The notes: generated by a model from the letters alone, not told the origin. Shown: positions 7,528 to 17,532, numbered from the stretch's first letter. The stretch: 64,000 bases of DNA from CAZMVY01 sp964617875 (GCA_964617875.1 CAZUAI010000002.1:1-64000), one strand, 5' to 3'. Program-made: numbers and translations.

Positions 7528-9405
7528 ATGTGCGGAATTGTAGGCGGCATCTCCGTCGAGCCGATCGAGGCCATCGCCGACGCCGCGCGGCTCGACCGCG
7601 CAATCGACTCCATGACCCACCGCGGACCCGACGACCGCGGAAGCCTCGTCTGGCCCGACCGGCGGGCGTTTCTCGGCCATCGGCGGCTCAGCATTATCGA
7701 CCTCGCCGGCGGCCATCAGCCGATCGCCGACGAATCCGGGCGGCGGCACCTCTGCTACAACGGCGAGATCTACAACTTCAACGCGCTACGGGAAGACCGG
7801 CTCGCCCGCGGCCACGTCTTTCGCACCCGGACCGACGGCGAGCCCGCGCTGCACCTGTACGAGGACGACCCCGCCGGCTTCGTTTCGTCCCTGCAGGGGA
7901 TGTTCGCGATCGCGATCCTCGATGAGCCCGCGCGGCAGTTGACCCTCGCTCGCGACCGCAACGGCATCAAGCCGCTTTTCTATTGCGCGGACGGGCGCTG
8001 CCTGCTGTTCGCGTCCGAACTCAAGGCGCTGCTGGCCCTGCGGGAGGAGAAGCCCGCGATTTCCGCCCGTGGCCTTCGCGAGTACCTCCGCTGGAAGTAC
8101 GTCCCCGCGCCGCTGACGATCTACGAAGGCATCCTCGAGCTGCCCGCCGCGCACCTGCTGGTCGCCCGGCCGAACGCCGAGACGGGGCGGCTCGACGTCG
8201 AGATCCGCCGGTACTGGGACCCGGACTACGGCGGCGAGAAGCTCACCGACGAACGCGAGGCCGTCGAGCAACTCGATCATCGACTCCGTGCCGCCGTCAA
8301 GAGCCACCTCGAGGCCGATGTCGAGGTCGGCGCGCTCCTCAGCGGCGGGGTCGATTCGTCGCTCGTCGTCGCACTGGCGTCGTCCGTGTCGGGCAAGCGG
8401 ATCAAGACGTTCTCCGTGGGCTTCCAGGAGCCCGGTTTCGACCAGCTCCCCTACGCCCGCACGCTCGCAAAGCGGTACAACACCGATCACCACGAGGAAT
8501 ACGTCGGACTCGACCCGATGGAGACGGTACCGAAGCTCGTCCGTTGCTTCGATCAGCCCTTCGCCGACTCGTCGGCCCTGGCCTGTTACCGCGTCTGCGA
8601 GGTCGCCGCCCGGCACGTGAAGGTCGTCCTGACCGGCGACGGCGGCGACGAGAGCTTCGCCGGCTACCGGCGATACGACGACCTGCGGCGACTGGCGGAG
8701 CGCGACCCGTTCTGGCGACGGTGGGCACGGCGGGCGGCGTTCGCGTCCGGGGCGGCCGTGTTCTCGCCCGAGGCGAAGTTTCTCCAACGGTATCGGGCCG
8801 CCGCCGGCGAACCGCTCGACCGCTACGAGCAGCGCGAAATCATGTGCGGCCCGTGGCTGACCGATCGCCTGCTGACCGAGCCGTACCGCGTGACGGACCC
8901 GCTCGGTGCATTCGCCGGGCATCGCGATGCCGCCCTGGCCCGCGGGTGGCCGCCGGTCGATGTCGCCCAATACGTCGATTTGCGGATGTACCTGCCCGGC
9001 GACATCCTGCAGAAGGTCGATCGCACCAGCATGGCCTGGTCGCTCGAGTGCCGCGTGCCGCTCCTGGACCACACGGTCACCGAGTTCGCCGCCTCGCTCT
9101 CCACCGATCTGAAGATCCGCCACGGCGCCGGCAAGTACATCCTCAAGCGCGTGGCCGAACGTTATGTCCCGCACGAGCTGCTGCACCGCAAGAAGATGGG
9201 ATTCCGCGTGCCGATCCGGCGGTGGTTCAAGGGCCGTCTGCTTGACGAGGCGACGCGGCTGCTCCTCGACGGCACGCTGGTCGCCCGGGGCGTGCTCGAC
9301 GCATCGGGCGTCTGGTGGGTCCTGCGGAACCAGCGCCGGCCGTGGATGAACTTGTCGAGCTGCCTCTGGTCGCTGATCATTCTCGAGCACTGGGCACGAG
9401 TCTGA
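7528..9405 (+). CDS. asnB: Asparagine synthase (glutamine-hydrolysing) / polysaccharide amidotransferase
   Basis: Class II glutamine amidotransferase fused to an ATP-pyrophosphatase synthetase. The start MCGIVGG exposes Cys2, the N-terminal nucleophile; the glutaminase domain covers about residues 2-200. The synthetase domain carries the pyrophosphate loop LLSGGVDSSLV near 270-280 and TGDGGDESFAGYRRY near 370. At 625 residues it resembles AsnB and also the amidotransferases found in exosortase/EPS loci. Because it lies ahead of a methyltransferase, deacetylase and glycosyltransferase set, amidation of a sugar acid is a fair alternative to asparagine synthesis. Confidence 0.9.
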   Translation: MCGIVGGISVEPIEAIADAARLDRAIDSMTHRGPDDRGSLVWPDRRAFLGHRRLSIIDLAGGHQPIADESGRRHLCYNGEIYNFNALREDRLARGHVFRTRTDGEPALHLYEDDPAGFVSSLQGMFAIAILDEPARQLTLARDRNGIKPLFYCADGRCLLFASELKALLALREEKPAISARGLREYLRWKYVPAPLTIYEGILELPAAHLLVARPNAETGRLDVEIRRYWDPDYGGEKLTDEREAVEQLDHRLRAAVKSHLEADVEVGALLSGGVDSSLVVALASSVSGKRIKTFSVGFQEPGFDQLPYARTLAKRYNTDHHEEYVGLDPMETVPKLVRCFDQPFADSSALACYRVCEVAARHVKVVLTGDGGDESFAGYRRYDDLRRLAERDPFWRRWARRAAFASGAAVFSPEAKFLQRYRAAAGEPLDRYEQREIMCGPWLTDRLLTEPYRVTDPLGAFAGHRDAALARGWPPVDVAQYVDLRMYLPGDILQKVDRTSMAWSLECRVPLLDHTVTEFAASLSTDLKIRHGAGKYILKRVAERYVPHELLHRKKMGFRVPIRRWFKGRLLDEATRLLLDGTLVARGVLDASGVWWVLRNQRRPWMNLSSCLWSLIILEHWARV

Positions 9406-9462
9406 CGCCGTCTCCAGCGGCGTTGGCCGATAATCGGACAGGGATGAGGCGACACGAGACGC

Positions 9463-10857
9463 ATGCACCCGCGACTCAGCGAGGATGACCTCCGATCGGC
9501 AATCGGGCCTGCGCTGGATGACGCCGTCGAACTCGATGCGCTCGTGCGGGCCATCCTGACGCCGTGCCCGCAGGCGGTCCGCCTGAACACGCTCGGCCTC
9601 GCGGTGCCGCCCGATTCGTTGCCTTTCCTGTCCGAGACCGTGCCGTGGTATCCGCACTCGGCATACCTCTGTCAACCGGGCACACGCCCCGCCGGCCATC
9701 CGCTCTTCGGCGCCGGGGCTTACTACGTGCAGGATGCCGCGTCGCTCCTGGCGGTCGCGCTGCTGGACCCGAGGCCGGGCGAGATCGTCTGCGACCTGTG
9801 CGCCTCGCCCGGCGGCAAGGCGACGGCGATCCTTGAGCGGCTCGGCGACGCGGGCTGGCTGCTCGTGAACGAGCCTGTCCGCTCCCGTCTGCCGCCGCTG
9901 CAGTTCAACCTCGCCCGCCACGGCTCGACGCGCTGGCTGCTCTCGAACCTCGACCCCGACCGGCTCGCCGATGCGACGGGGCCGATGTTCGACGCCGTAC
10001 TCGTCGATGCCCCGTGCACGGCCCAGTCGCTGGCCGGCCGCGAAAAGCACCCCCGGCGCGCCTTCGACCGCAAGGCGATCGAGCACAGCGCGGCCCGGCA
10101 GTCCCGCATCCTTCGCGCGGCGATTCGAATGCTCCGCCCCGGAGGCCGGTTGGTCTACTCGACGTGTACGTTCTCGTGGGACGAAGACGAGGCGCAGGTC
10201 GCCGCAATCTGCGAGGCGTTTCCGGCGCTGCGCCCCGAGTCGTTGCCGGTTCTTGCCCAGTATGCCGCCTGCGGGGCCAACCCGGCGTGCTATCGCCTCT
10301 GGCCGCATCGGCACGGCTGCGCCGGCGGTTTCGCGGCAAGACTGACCACCACCGACGCCATCGCCGGGGCCGCCGAACCCGTCGCCGGACGGCAACGCCC
10401 CCCTTTGCCCCGGGCCGGCCGGGACTCGCAACGATCCCGACGTCACGGTGCCGACCGCCGCGCTTCAAGGCTTCGTGAGACGCCCGCGGAATGGGGCCGC
10501 TGGCTCCGTCCTGTGTCTTTCGACTTCCGGCCCGACCGCGCCTTCGCCTGGCCCGACGAACCGCCCGCCCTGTTGCGTGCGCCGGCGATTGCCGGTCCCG
10601 AGGTCGCGCACATCAAGGGCCGCACGTGGTTCCCCGCATACGCCCTCGCCATGCGCCGCGATGGCGCATTCGAACCCTGCTCGCGAACCGAAATCGATGC
10701 GGCACAGGCCCGCCGTTTCCTCGTCGGCGAGAGTATCCCGGCGGCCGTTGTCGGATGGACCGTCGCGACGCACCAGGGCCACCCCCTCGGCTGGGCCCGG
10801 GGCGACGGGCGAATGCTCACAAACCACCTCGCCAAGCCCGCCCGGCTTGCAATCTGA
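9463..10857 (+). CDS. RsmF-like 16S rRNA cytosine-C5 methyltransferase
   Basis: SAM-dependent RNA m5C methyltransferase of the NOL1/NOP2/Sun group, 464 residues. Motif I is VCDLCASPGGKATAILERL near residue 110. Both family cysteines are present, in DAPC (motif IV) and STCTF (motif VI). The C-terminal part has FPAYALAMRR and ends HPLGWARGDGRMLTNHLAKPARLAI, as in the PUA-like tail of RsmF. A low-complexity Arg-rich stretch around residues 305-340 is an insertion relative to E. coli RsmF. The start follows asnB by 57 bp. The exact rRNA position is inferred from the family. Confidence 0.85.
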   Translation: MHPRLSEDDLRSAIGPALDDAVELDALVRAILTPCPQAVRLNTLGLAVPPDSLPFLSETVPWYPHSAYLCQPGTRPAGHPLFGAGAYYVQDAASLLAVALLDPRPGEIVCDLCASPGGKATAILERLGDAGWLLVNEPVRSRLPPLQFNLARHGSTRWLLSNLDPDRLADATGPMFDAVLVDAPCTAQSLAGREKHPRRAFDRKAIEHSAARQSRILRAAIRMLRPGGRLVYSTCTFSWDEDEAQVAAICEAFPALRPESLPVLAQYAACGANPACYRLWPHRHGCAGGFAARLTTTDAIAGAAEPVAGRQRPPLPRAGRDSQRSRRHGADRRASRLRETPAEWGRWLRPVSFDFRPDRAFAWPDEPPALLRAPAIAGPEVAHIKGRTWFPAYALAMRRDGAFEPCSRTEIDAAQARRFLVGESIPAAVVGWTVATHQGHPLGWARGDGRMLTNHLAKPARLAI

Positions 10858-11110
10858 TTCACGCCGGAGACGTCAGGAGCCTTTGCCGCCTTGCGCGCCC
10901 GCGGTCTCCCGAGTCGTGTCGTCCGCCTTCGCCACCCAATCGTCGGAACGGAAAAGGCCTGACGCCTTCCCCCCCGCACGGCCGGACATCCCTTCCGCCC
11001 GCCGTTGAACCAACCGCAGCCGATCGCGTACATTTCCACAGGGGCCCGAACACGGCGAGGCGATCGATGCCGCCGTTGCCGTACGCAACCGAAGGAGAGC
11101 CTGGCGAACC

Positions 11111-12715
11111 ATGCTCGACACTGTAAACGCGGCGAGGTCAAGAGGCGGGCGGACCTCCGAGCCTGCGAGCACGCGGCCTCGGAGAACCGCCCACCCTGCG
11201 GCCGCTTTCGCGCTTCCGCTTTGTCACTTTTTCACTTTGCGCACTTCGCTGTTTGCGGCGTTCCTCCTCCTCGCCCCGGTCGCGGCCCGCGCCGCTGACG
11301 TCACCGACTATGTGCCCGCCGACGCAATGGCCGTGGTCGCCGGCCGCCCGCTCGTACACCTTGCGCCTGCGACAACGTCCGCCGCGACGTCGCAGCCTGA
11401 ATCGCAGGGTTTCCTCCAGCAGATCCTCTTCGTGGCGATGCAGCTCAAGATCCTCCCGCCGGAGGCGCGGACGCTCGGCGATATCGCCGGCTGCATGCCG
11501 CTCCTCGGGCGCTATCCCTACGCCTTCGTCCTCTTCGATATCACGGCGAAACCGCTCCCCAGAGGGGGCCACCGCCTCGCGCAAATGCAGGCCGCGATGG
11601 TCTTCCATACCGACGGCGACCACAAGCCGGTCATCCAGCGCATCCGTCAACTGCTTGCCGCCTACGCCAACGACGAGGTCAGCCGCCTCGAGACGATCCC
11701 CTCCGGCGCCGGCACGCGGTACAGACTGATCGACTCGCGTCTGCCGGACTGGGCCGTCATCGAGTGGGGCGCGATCGGCCGGCAATTCGTTGTGTCGATC
11801 GGCCCGGGCGCCTTCGACCGCATGTTGGCCGTCCACGACAACAACGCCCCGTCGCTTGCCAGCGACCCGTGGTACGCCGGCGCATGCGGCCGGGCGGGCG
11901 TCCACCGGGCGTTCTTCGAGTGCAGCGCATCCGTCGGGCGGATGCGGGCGCGGCTCAGCGAGGTGCTGGGCGACCTGCCCGCGCGGGTGCTGCGGTCCGT
12001 CGGCGGCGAGAAGCTCGACCGCATCGTCCTGCTCGTCGGCACGCAGGAGCGGGCGGTCACCGGCCACGTCGTCGCCAATGCCGAGGGCATGGACCACCAC
12101 ATCGTCCTCAGCGAGCCCGTGCCGCCGGGCGACCCGCTCGCCGCCATGATTCCGGCCGGCATCCGGCGCTACGGCTTCGCACGGCAGCCGGTCGCCGTCT
12201 GGTTCCGCGGCATCCGCGACGCCTTCCTCGCCTCGCAGGGCGATAGCACCACGGACGCGTTGTCGGACAAGTGGGCGGCCCTGGAGGAACAGTTCGGGTT
12301 CAGCGTCGAGCGCGACTTCTTCGGCCACCTCGGCAACCGCCTGATCGTCCACGACTACCCGCTGCACCCGCTGCACATCCCGCTGCTCTGGACGTACCTC
12401 ATCGAGACCGACGGCGACGAGGAGGCCGTCCGCCGTGGGGTGGATGGGTTGTTCCGCGCCTGGCAGGCCACCATGGCGAAGAAGGCCGGCACGCAGCCCG
12501 CCGGCGGCCTGACCCCGCAGATCCGCCGGACGCAGGACGGCATCTGGTTCATCCAACTCGGCCTGGCCGGGCCGGCGGTGAAGGTCACGCCCCGATGGAT
12601 CATCGTCGGCTTCTCGCCGGAGGCCGTGCGCCAGAACCTGCGGTATCTGCCCGGCGCGGCGAGCCGCTCCGCGGTCGAGCCCCCGCCGGTTGACACTGCC
12701 CCGGCGGCCCGCTAA
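11111..12715 (+). CDS. Exported protein of unknown function (DUF3352-like)
   Basis: A 534-residue protein of unrecognised function. A long Arg/Ser-rich N-terminus precedes a hydrophobic signal-like segment (LFAAFLLLAPVAARAADVTDYVPADAMAVV), so the mature protein probably starts near residue 62. After that come VVAGRPLVHL, a Gln-rich patch and a mixed alpha/beta body. The layout recalls DUF3352 exported proteins that begin with a YVPADAxAV motif, but the match is weak. AGGAGA lies 14 bp before the ATG. The first 45 residues are poor in recognisable protein features and the true start may lie further in. Nothing around it gives a role. Confidence 0.7.
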   Translation: MLDTVNAARSRGGRTSEPASTRPRRTAHPAAAFALPLCHFFTLRTSLFAAFLLLAPVAARAADVTDYVPADAMAVVAGRPLVHLAPATTSAATSQPESQGFLQQILFVAMQLKILPPEARTLGDIAGCMPLLGRYPYAFVLFDITAKPLPRGGHRLAQMQAAMVFHTDGDHKPVIQRIRQLLAAYANDEVSRLETIPSGAGTRYRLIDSRLPDWAVIEWGAIGRQFVVSIGPGAFDRMLAVHDNNAPSLASDPWYAGACGRAGVHRAFFECSASVGRMRARLSEVLGDLPARVLRSVGGEKLDRIVLLVGTQERAVTGHVVANAEGMDHHIVLSEPVPPGDPLAAMIPAGIRRYGFARQPVAVWFRGIRDAFLASQGDSTTDALSDKWAALEEQFGFSVERDFFGHLGNRLIVHDYPLHPLHIPLLWTYLIETDGDEEAVRRGVDGLFRAWQATMAKKAGTQPAGGLTPQIRRTQDGIWFIQLGLAGPAVKVTPRWIIVGFSPEAVRQNLRYLPGAASRSAVEPPPVDTAPAAR

Positions 12716-12765
12716 AAGGGCGGCGTCGTACGGATGGTCGATTGCCGATTGTTTGTGAGCGTGCC

Positions 12766-13104
12766 ATGCCCATTCAGAACTGGTCGGACAACATCCTCGT
12801 GGTTGATCTGGCGGACGATCCCGCGTGTACGGACGACCTCAACGCCCTGTTCGACTCGGTTGACGCGCAGCCGAATGTGGACGTCGTGATCAACTTCGCC
12901 GGCGTGACGTTCCTCAACTCCTCGAACATCGCCAAGCTGCTGAAGCTCCGCAAGATGCTCTGCGTCAACAACCGCCGCAAGCTCAAGCTGTGTGGCATCA
13001 GCACGCACGTGTGGGGCGTGTTCCTCGTCACCGGCCTGGACAAGATCTTCGAGTTCGCCGACGACGTCGCCAGTGGCCTCGCCTCGCTCCAGATGAGCAG
13101 TTGA
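12766..13104 (+). CDS. STAS-domain protein (anti-sigma factor antagonist-like)
   Basis: A single STAS domain of 112 residues. The segment VDVVINFAGVTFLNSSNIAKLLKLRKML holds the serine in the position phosphorylated in SpoIIAA/RsbV-type antagonists. Such proteins bind anti-sigma kinases or act in envelope and signalling partner switches. An upstream in-frame TTG at 12742 is possible, but the ATG at 12766 gives the normal domain start. No anti-sigma kinase is seen in the window, so the partner is unknown. The next gene is 218 bp away. Confidence 0.85.
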   Translation: MPIQNWSDNILVVDLADDPACTDDLNALFDSVDAQPNVDVVINFAGVTFLNSSNIAKLLKLRKMLCVNNRRKLKLCGISTHVWGVFLVTGLDKIFEFADDVASGLASLQMSS

Positions 13105-13322
13105 CCGGGCTCGCAACGCGCAAGAACTGCGCGGTACGGCGGTCTTCCCGTCATCCGACGGCCCCAGCATACACGACATCAGTGGTCCTGTTCGCTCTCG
13201 AAACGCCCGCGACAGGTCTGGCGTGACGGTTGTCCGCTGCCGGCCTCCGATCCTGTAGCTGCCGCCGGCTCTCAGCCGATAACAACGTCAGGAACCCTCT
13301 TTCGTCAGGGCCGCTGCGGAGG

Positions 13323-14204
13323 ATGGATCTGGCCCGAAGGTGGATTGTGTCGCCACAGAATACGCACACCGAACCGCGTCTCACCTTTCCGTTCGGCTCC
13401 TGCCGGCCGGTCCGTACGCCGCCCCCGGAGAACCTCGCACAGCTCCGCGAACGCATGTTCGCCCAGCCCGCCCGCACCACCGGCATCGAGCGTCTCCCCG
13501 GTCTCGGCTTCGACGTCCGCATCAACGACGGCCCCAACTACTACATGCTCTACAAGGACATCTTCGTCAACCGCTATTACCACTTCGAGGCTCAGCGGCC
13601 CGATCCGTTCATCCTCGACGGCGGCGGGAATATCGGGATGTCCGTCCTGTACTTCAAGCACGTCTACCCGGCCTCGCGGATCGTCACGTTCGAGCCCGAC
13701 ACGGATGTGCTCCCGTACCTGCGAGAGAACATCGACCGGAACCGCATCGCGGGCGTCGAGATCGTGCCCGCGGCCCTCGGCACGCGAACCGGCCCGGCGA
13801 CGTTCCGCGGCGACGGCAAGTACGGCGGGACGCTGGCCGACGTCTCCGCGGGGGTTCCGGCCGACGGCGCCCCCACCTACGACGTGCCCTGCGTTCGCCT
13901 TCGCGACTACCTCCATGAGCCCGTCGATTTCCTCAAACTCAACATCGAGGGCGCCGAGTGGGACGTCCTCGCCGACAGCGAGCCGCTGCTGGCCGGCGTC
14001 CGCGAACTTGTGGTCGAGTACCACCACCTGCCGGGCCTGCCGCGGACGCTGCACAGGATCCTCGAACTCCTCGACCGGTGCGGCTTTGAGTACCTGATCA
14101 ACGACTTTGACGCCGAGACGAATCCCGGCGCGCGGCCGCCGTTCCGGCTCACGCCGAACCGGCGCTATTTCCTCCTCGTCTACGCCCGACGGCGGGAGGG
14201 CTGA
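13323..14204 (+). CDS. FkbM-family SAM-dependent methyltransferase
   Basis: O-methyltransferase of the FkbM family, likely acting on a polysaccharide or glycolipid sugar. It contains motif I FILDGGGNIGMSVLYFKHVYP with the acidic FEPDTD of motif II. The family-defining LKLNIEGAEWDVL follows near residue 205. Start choice is uncertain: ATG 13323 has GGAGG but almost no spacer, while GTG 13347 has AAGG at a better distance. The stop overlaps nothing but the next ATG is 1 bp away, so it opens a tight four-gene run of methyltransferase, methyltransferase, deacetylase and glycosyltransferase. Confidence 0.86.
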   Translation: MDLARRWIVSPQNTHTEPRLTFPFGSCRPVRTPPPENLAQLRERMFAQPARTTGIERLPGLGFDVRINDGPNYYMLYKDIFVNRYYHFEAQRPDPFILDGGGNIGMSVLYFKHVYPASRIVTFEPDTDVLPYLRENIDRNRIAGVEIVPAALGTRTGPATFRGDGKYGGTLADVSAGVPADGAPTYDVPCVRLRDYLHEPVDFLKLNIEGAEWDVLADSEPLLAGVRELVVEYHHLPGLPRTLHRILELLDRCGFEYLINDFDAETNPGARPPFRLTPNRRYFLLVYARRREG

Positions 14205-14205
14205 C

Positions 14206-14886
14206 ATGAGCGCGGCCGCCCCGACGTCTGATCCGCTCGTCGGCCGCCGGCTCGAACCGGTCAGCCGGCTCTTCGGCTTCGACCGCGGCACGTGCATCGA
14301 CCGCTACTACATCGAGCGGTTCCTCGATGCCGAATCGCCCGCCATCCGCGGCCGCGTCCTCGAGATCGCCGAGAACACGTACACCCGCAGGTTCGGAGGC
14401 GACCGCGTCACGCGGAGCGACGTGCTGCACGCGACCGCGGGCAACCGGCACGCGACGATCGTCGCCGACCTGACCACCGGCGACGGCATCCCGACGGACG
14501 CGTTCGACTGCATCCTCTTCACGCAGACGCTGCAGCACATTTACGACACGCGGGCGGTCATCCGCACGCTGCACCGTATCCTCCGGCCCGGCGGCACGCT
14601 GCTCGCGACGTTCCCGGGCATCAGCCAGATCAGCCGCTACGACATGGACCGCTGGGGCGACTTCTGGCGGTTCACGACGCTCTCGGCTCAACGGCTCTTC
14701 GCGGAGGTCTTTCCGCCGTCGTGCCTGCGGATCGAGTCGCACGGAAACGTCCTCGTCGCCGTGGCCTTCCTGCACGGCCTGGCGGCGCACGAACTCGACC
14801 CCCACGAGCTGGACCACCACGACCCCGATTACCAGGTCGTGATCACGCTGCGCGCGACGAAACCGCAGGACACCGGTGGCGAATGA
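14206..14886 (+). CDS. Class I SAM-dependent methyltransferase
   Basis: A 226-residue Methyltransf_11-type protein. It has RVLEIAENTYTRRFGGD in place of the usual glycine-rich motif I. It continues with VADLTTGDGIPTDAFDCILFTQTLQHIYDTRAVIRTLHRILRPGGTLLATFPG, the classical post-I to motif III region. GGGAGG ends 8 bp before the ATG. The motif I variation (EIAEN instead of DxGxG) recalls sugar methyltransferases next to glycosyltransferases. It is coupled to the deacetylase by an ATGA overlap. The substrate is not known. Confidence 0.83.
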   Translation: MSAAAPTSDPLVGRRLEPVSRLFGFDRGTCIDRYYIERFLDAESPAIRGRVLEIAENTYTRRFGGDRVTRSDVLHATAGNRHATIVADLTTGDGIPTDAFDCILFTQTLQHIYDTRAVIRTLHRILRPGGTLLATFPGISQISRYDMDRWGDFWRFTTLSAQRLFAEVFPPSCLRIESHGNVLVAVAFLHGLAAHELDPHELDHHDPDYQVVITLRATKPQDTGGE

Positions 14887-15980
14887 ACCCCGCTTCCGAA
14901 CCGCCCGCCGCCGTCATCCTCATCTACCACCGCGTGACGGAGGTCCCGTCCGATCCGCTGCTGCTCTGCGTCAGCCCCGGGCGATTCGCCGAGCAACTCG
15001 ACGTGCTTCGCGAACAATGCCGCCCGGTCTCCCTGCGGGGGCTGGCCGACGCCGTACGGTCCGGCAGCGTGCCCGAGCGTGGCGTGGTGATCACATTCGA
15101 CGACGGCTACGCGGACAACCTGCTCCACGCCAGACCGCTGCTCGAACAGCGAGAGATGCCGGCCACGGTCTTCGTGACGACCGGCGAGCCCGACCGGCCT
15201 CGCGAATTGTGGTGGGACGAACTGGAAGCGCTGCTGTTAGGGCCGGGCACGTTCGCCGATCCGCTCCGGCTCGTCCTCGACGGCCGGCCGTGCGAGTGGG
15301 CGCTGGGCGAAGCGGCCGCGTACGGGCCGGACGCCTTCGAACGCAACCGCCGCTGGACGGTTCTCGACCGCCAGGCGCCGACGGTCCGCCAGGAGCTTTA
15401 TCGCACACTTCACGACCGACTGCGCAGGCTGTCGCCCGCGAAACGGTGGGAGATCCTCGACGCCCTGCGCAGGCAGCTGGACGCGGCGCCGGCGCCGACG
15501 ATCCGCCCCACGCACCGGCAACTGTCACCCGACGAGATCCGAACTCTCGCGGACGGCGGCCTGGTCGAGATCGGCGCCCACACCGTGCGGCACCCGGTCC
15601 TGTCCGCCCTGTCCGTGACCGAGCAGCAAGCCGAAATCACGAACGCCAGGGCACGGCTCGAGGCGATCCTCGGCCGGCCGGTGTCGAGCTTCTCGTACCC
15701 GTACGGCTGTCGTTCGGACTACACCGCCGAAACCGTGCAGCTTGTGCGCGACGCCGGTTTCGCCTGCGCCTGCGCAAACCATGCGGGCCTGGTCCGCGCC
15801 GACACCGACCCGTACCGGTTCCCGCGGATCCTCGTCCGCGACTGGAACGGCGACGAATTCGCCCGCCAGCTCGAACAGGCATGGAACCATCATCGAACCC
15901 GAAGCGCCGGCGAGGGGCCGGAATGTACCCGACGCGCCGACCGGAACCCCCCTCCCTTGCAAGGGAGAAGAACGAGGTGA
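14883..15980 (+). CDS. Polysaccharide deacetylase (NodB/CE4 family)
   Basis: Zinc-dependent N- or O-deacetylase of the CE4 family. It has the first motif VVITFDDGYADN (Asp pair), the zinc-binding HTVRHPVLS (H-x3-H) and FSYPYGCRSDYT. A long insert of about 90 residues separates motif 1 from motif 2. Length is 365 residues with no signal peptide, like the CE4 proteins in EPS loci that act in the cytoplasm or on lipid-linked chains. The last ~20 codons run into a palindrome, CTCCCTTGCAAGGGAG near 15952-15967, so the C-terminus may have been extended by a repeat. ATGA overlap with the upstream methyltransferase supports an operon. Confidence 0.87.
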   Translation: MNPASEPPAAVILIYHRVTEVPSDPLLLCVSPGRFAEQLDVLREQCRPVSLRGLADAVRSGSVPERGVVITFDDGYADNLLHARPLLEQREMPATVFVTTGEPDRPRELWWDELEALLLGPGTFADPLRLVLDGRPCEWALGEAAAYGPDAFERNRRWTVLDRQAPTVRQELYRTLHDRLRRLSPAKRWEILDALRRQLDAAPAPTIRPTHRQLSPDEIRTLADGGLVEIGAHTVRHPVLSALSVTEQQAEITNARARLEAILGRPVSSFSYPYGCRSDYTAETVQLVRDAGFACACANHAGLVRADTDPYRFPRILVRDWNGDEFARQLEQAWNHHRTRSAGEGPECTRRADRNPPPLQGRRTR

Positions 15981-16023
15981 GGATGTCCGCTGTCCGCCTC
16001 GTCACTCATGGCATGAGGACTCC

Positions 16024-17424
16024 GTGCGTATCGTCCAGGTGAACATGTTCGACGTCTACGGCGGCGCCGAGAAGGTCGCCTGGGACCTCGCCTCGGCCTA
16101 TCGCGACCGGGGGCACGATGCCTGGCTTGCCGTCGGGCGGAAGCGAAGCAACGCGCCGGACGTCCTGTGCATCCCCCATCACCAGGCCAAAGCCCTCTGG
16201 CCGCGATTCTGGTGGACGATTCATCATCGCCTGCAGCCGTACTACGGCCGCGCGACGGGCGTGCGGACGTTGTGTCGCCTTGTTCACGCCCTGGCCGAGC
16301 CGGAGGGCTGGGTCGGCACGCGGCTCGGCATCGAGGACTTCAGCTACCCGGGCGCCTGGCACCTTCTGGATGCGCCGTGTGCCCGGCCCGACATCCTCCA
16401 CTGCCACAACCTGCACCAGAAGTATTTCGACCTGCGGGCCCTGCCGTGGTTGAGCCGCCGGGTGCCGGTCGTGCTGACGCTCCACGACGCGTGGCTCCTC
16501 TCCGGCCACTGCGCCCATTCGTTCGACTGCGATCGCTGGCAGACCGGCTGCGGCCAGTGCCCCGACCTGAGCATCCACCCGCCGATCCGCCGTGACGCGA
16601 CCGCCCGCAACTGGCGGCGGAAGCGGGACATCTACGCCGCGAGCCGCCTGCACGTCGCCACGCCCTGCCGCTGGCTGATGGACAAGGTGCAGCGGTCGAT
16701 CCTGAAGGCGGGAATCGTCGAATCGCGCATCATCCCGTACGGCGTGGACCTGGGCACGTTCCGCCCGGGCGACCGGCACGCCGTCCGCACGGCCCTTGCC
16801 ATTCCGCCGGAGGCCGATGTGCTCCTGTTCGCCGCGAGCGGCATCCGGAAGAATATCTGGAAGGACTACGAGACGCTGCGCCGGGTCGTCGGCCGGCTGG
16901 CGGAACGCGGGGGCGGGCGTCCGCTGCTGTTTCTGGCCGTCGGCGAGGACGCCCCGCCGGAGCGGATCGGCGCGGCCGAGATCCGGTTTGTCCCCTTCGA
17001 GAGCGACCCGCGAAAGGTGGCGGGGTATTACCAGGCCGCCGACATCTACGTCCACGCCGCCCGCGCCGACACATTCCCCTGCACCGTGCTGGAGGCTCTG
17101 GCGTGCGGGACGCCGGTGGTCGCCACGGCCATCGGCGGCATTCCCGAGCAGGTGCGATCACTGTCTCCCGGCGAGACGGCGCCGACGGGCATCCTGGTGC
17201 CGCCGTCCGACGCCGAAGCGATGACTGCCGCCACCGAACGCCTGTTGAATGACGCGGATCTTCGCCACAGCCTGGGCCGCAACGCCGCCGCCGACGCCCG
17301 CAACCGCTTCGACCTCAATCGCGAAGCCGACGATTACCTCGCATGGTACGGACACCTGCTCGAAGGACAGTCGAAGCCCGAACGACCGGAGAGACTCGAA
17401 CGTCGCCGCCCGAATGACGAATGA
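16024..17424 (+). CDS. GT4-family glycosyltransferase
   Basis: GT-B fold transferase of 466 residues that probably adds a hexose to a growing polysaccharide. The N-terminal half has VNMFDVYGGAEKVAWDLASAYRDRGHD and DILHCHNLH. The C-terminal donor-binding half has the GT4 pattern ARADTFPCTVLEALACGTPVVATAIGGIPEQV. A central stretch (HDAWLLSGHCAHSFDCDRWQTGCGQCP) is the Cys-rich insert common in WcaC/WcaL-like enzymes. The GTG start at 16024 follows GAGG at a proper distance. It closes the 13.3-17.4 kb polysaccharide modification run. Confidence 0.9.
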   Translation: MRIVQVNMFDVYGGAEKVAWDLASAYRDRGHDAWLAVGRKRSNAPDVLCIPHHQAKALWPRFWWTIHHRLQPYYGRATGVRTLCRLVHALAEPEGWVGTRLGIEDFSYPGAWHLLDAPCARPDILHCHNLHQKYFDLRALPWLSRRVPVVLTLHDAWLLSGHCAHSFDCDRWQTGCGQCPDLSIHPPIRRDATARNWRRKRDIYAASRLHVATPCRWLMDKVQRSILKAGIVESRIIPYGVDLGTFRPGDRHAVRTALAIPPEADVLLFAASGIRKNIWKDYETLRRVVGRLAERGGGRPLLFLAVGEDAPPERIGAAEIRFVPFESDPRKVAGYYQAADIYVHAARADTFPCTVLEALACGTPVVATAIGGIPEQVRSLSPGETAPTGILVPPSDAEAMTAATERLLNDADLRHSLGRNAAADARNRFDLNREADDYLAWYGHLLEGQSKPERPERLERRRPNDE

Positions 17425-17532
17425 GGCTCGAGCGACGAAATCCGGATGGTTGAACCGCGGAGGGGAAGCGCCGGCGTACATCAGTCCATCCGCGGCGGCC
17501 GGTGTTGCCTGCCCGCGGGCCGCGGCTGCGCC

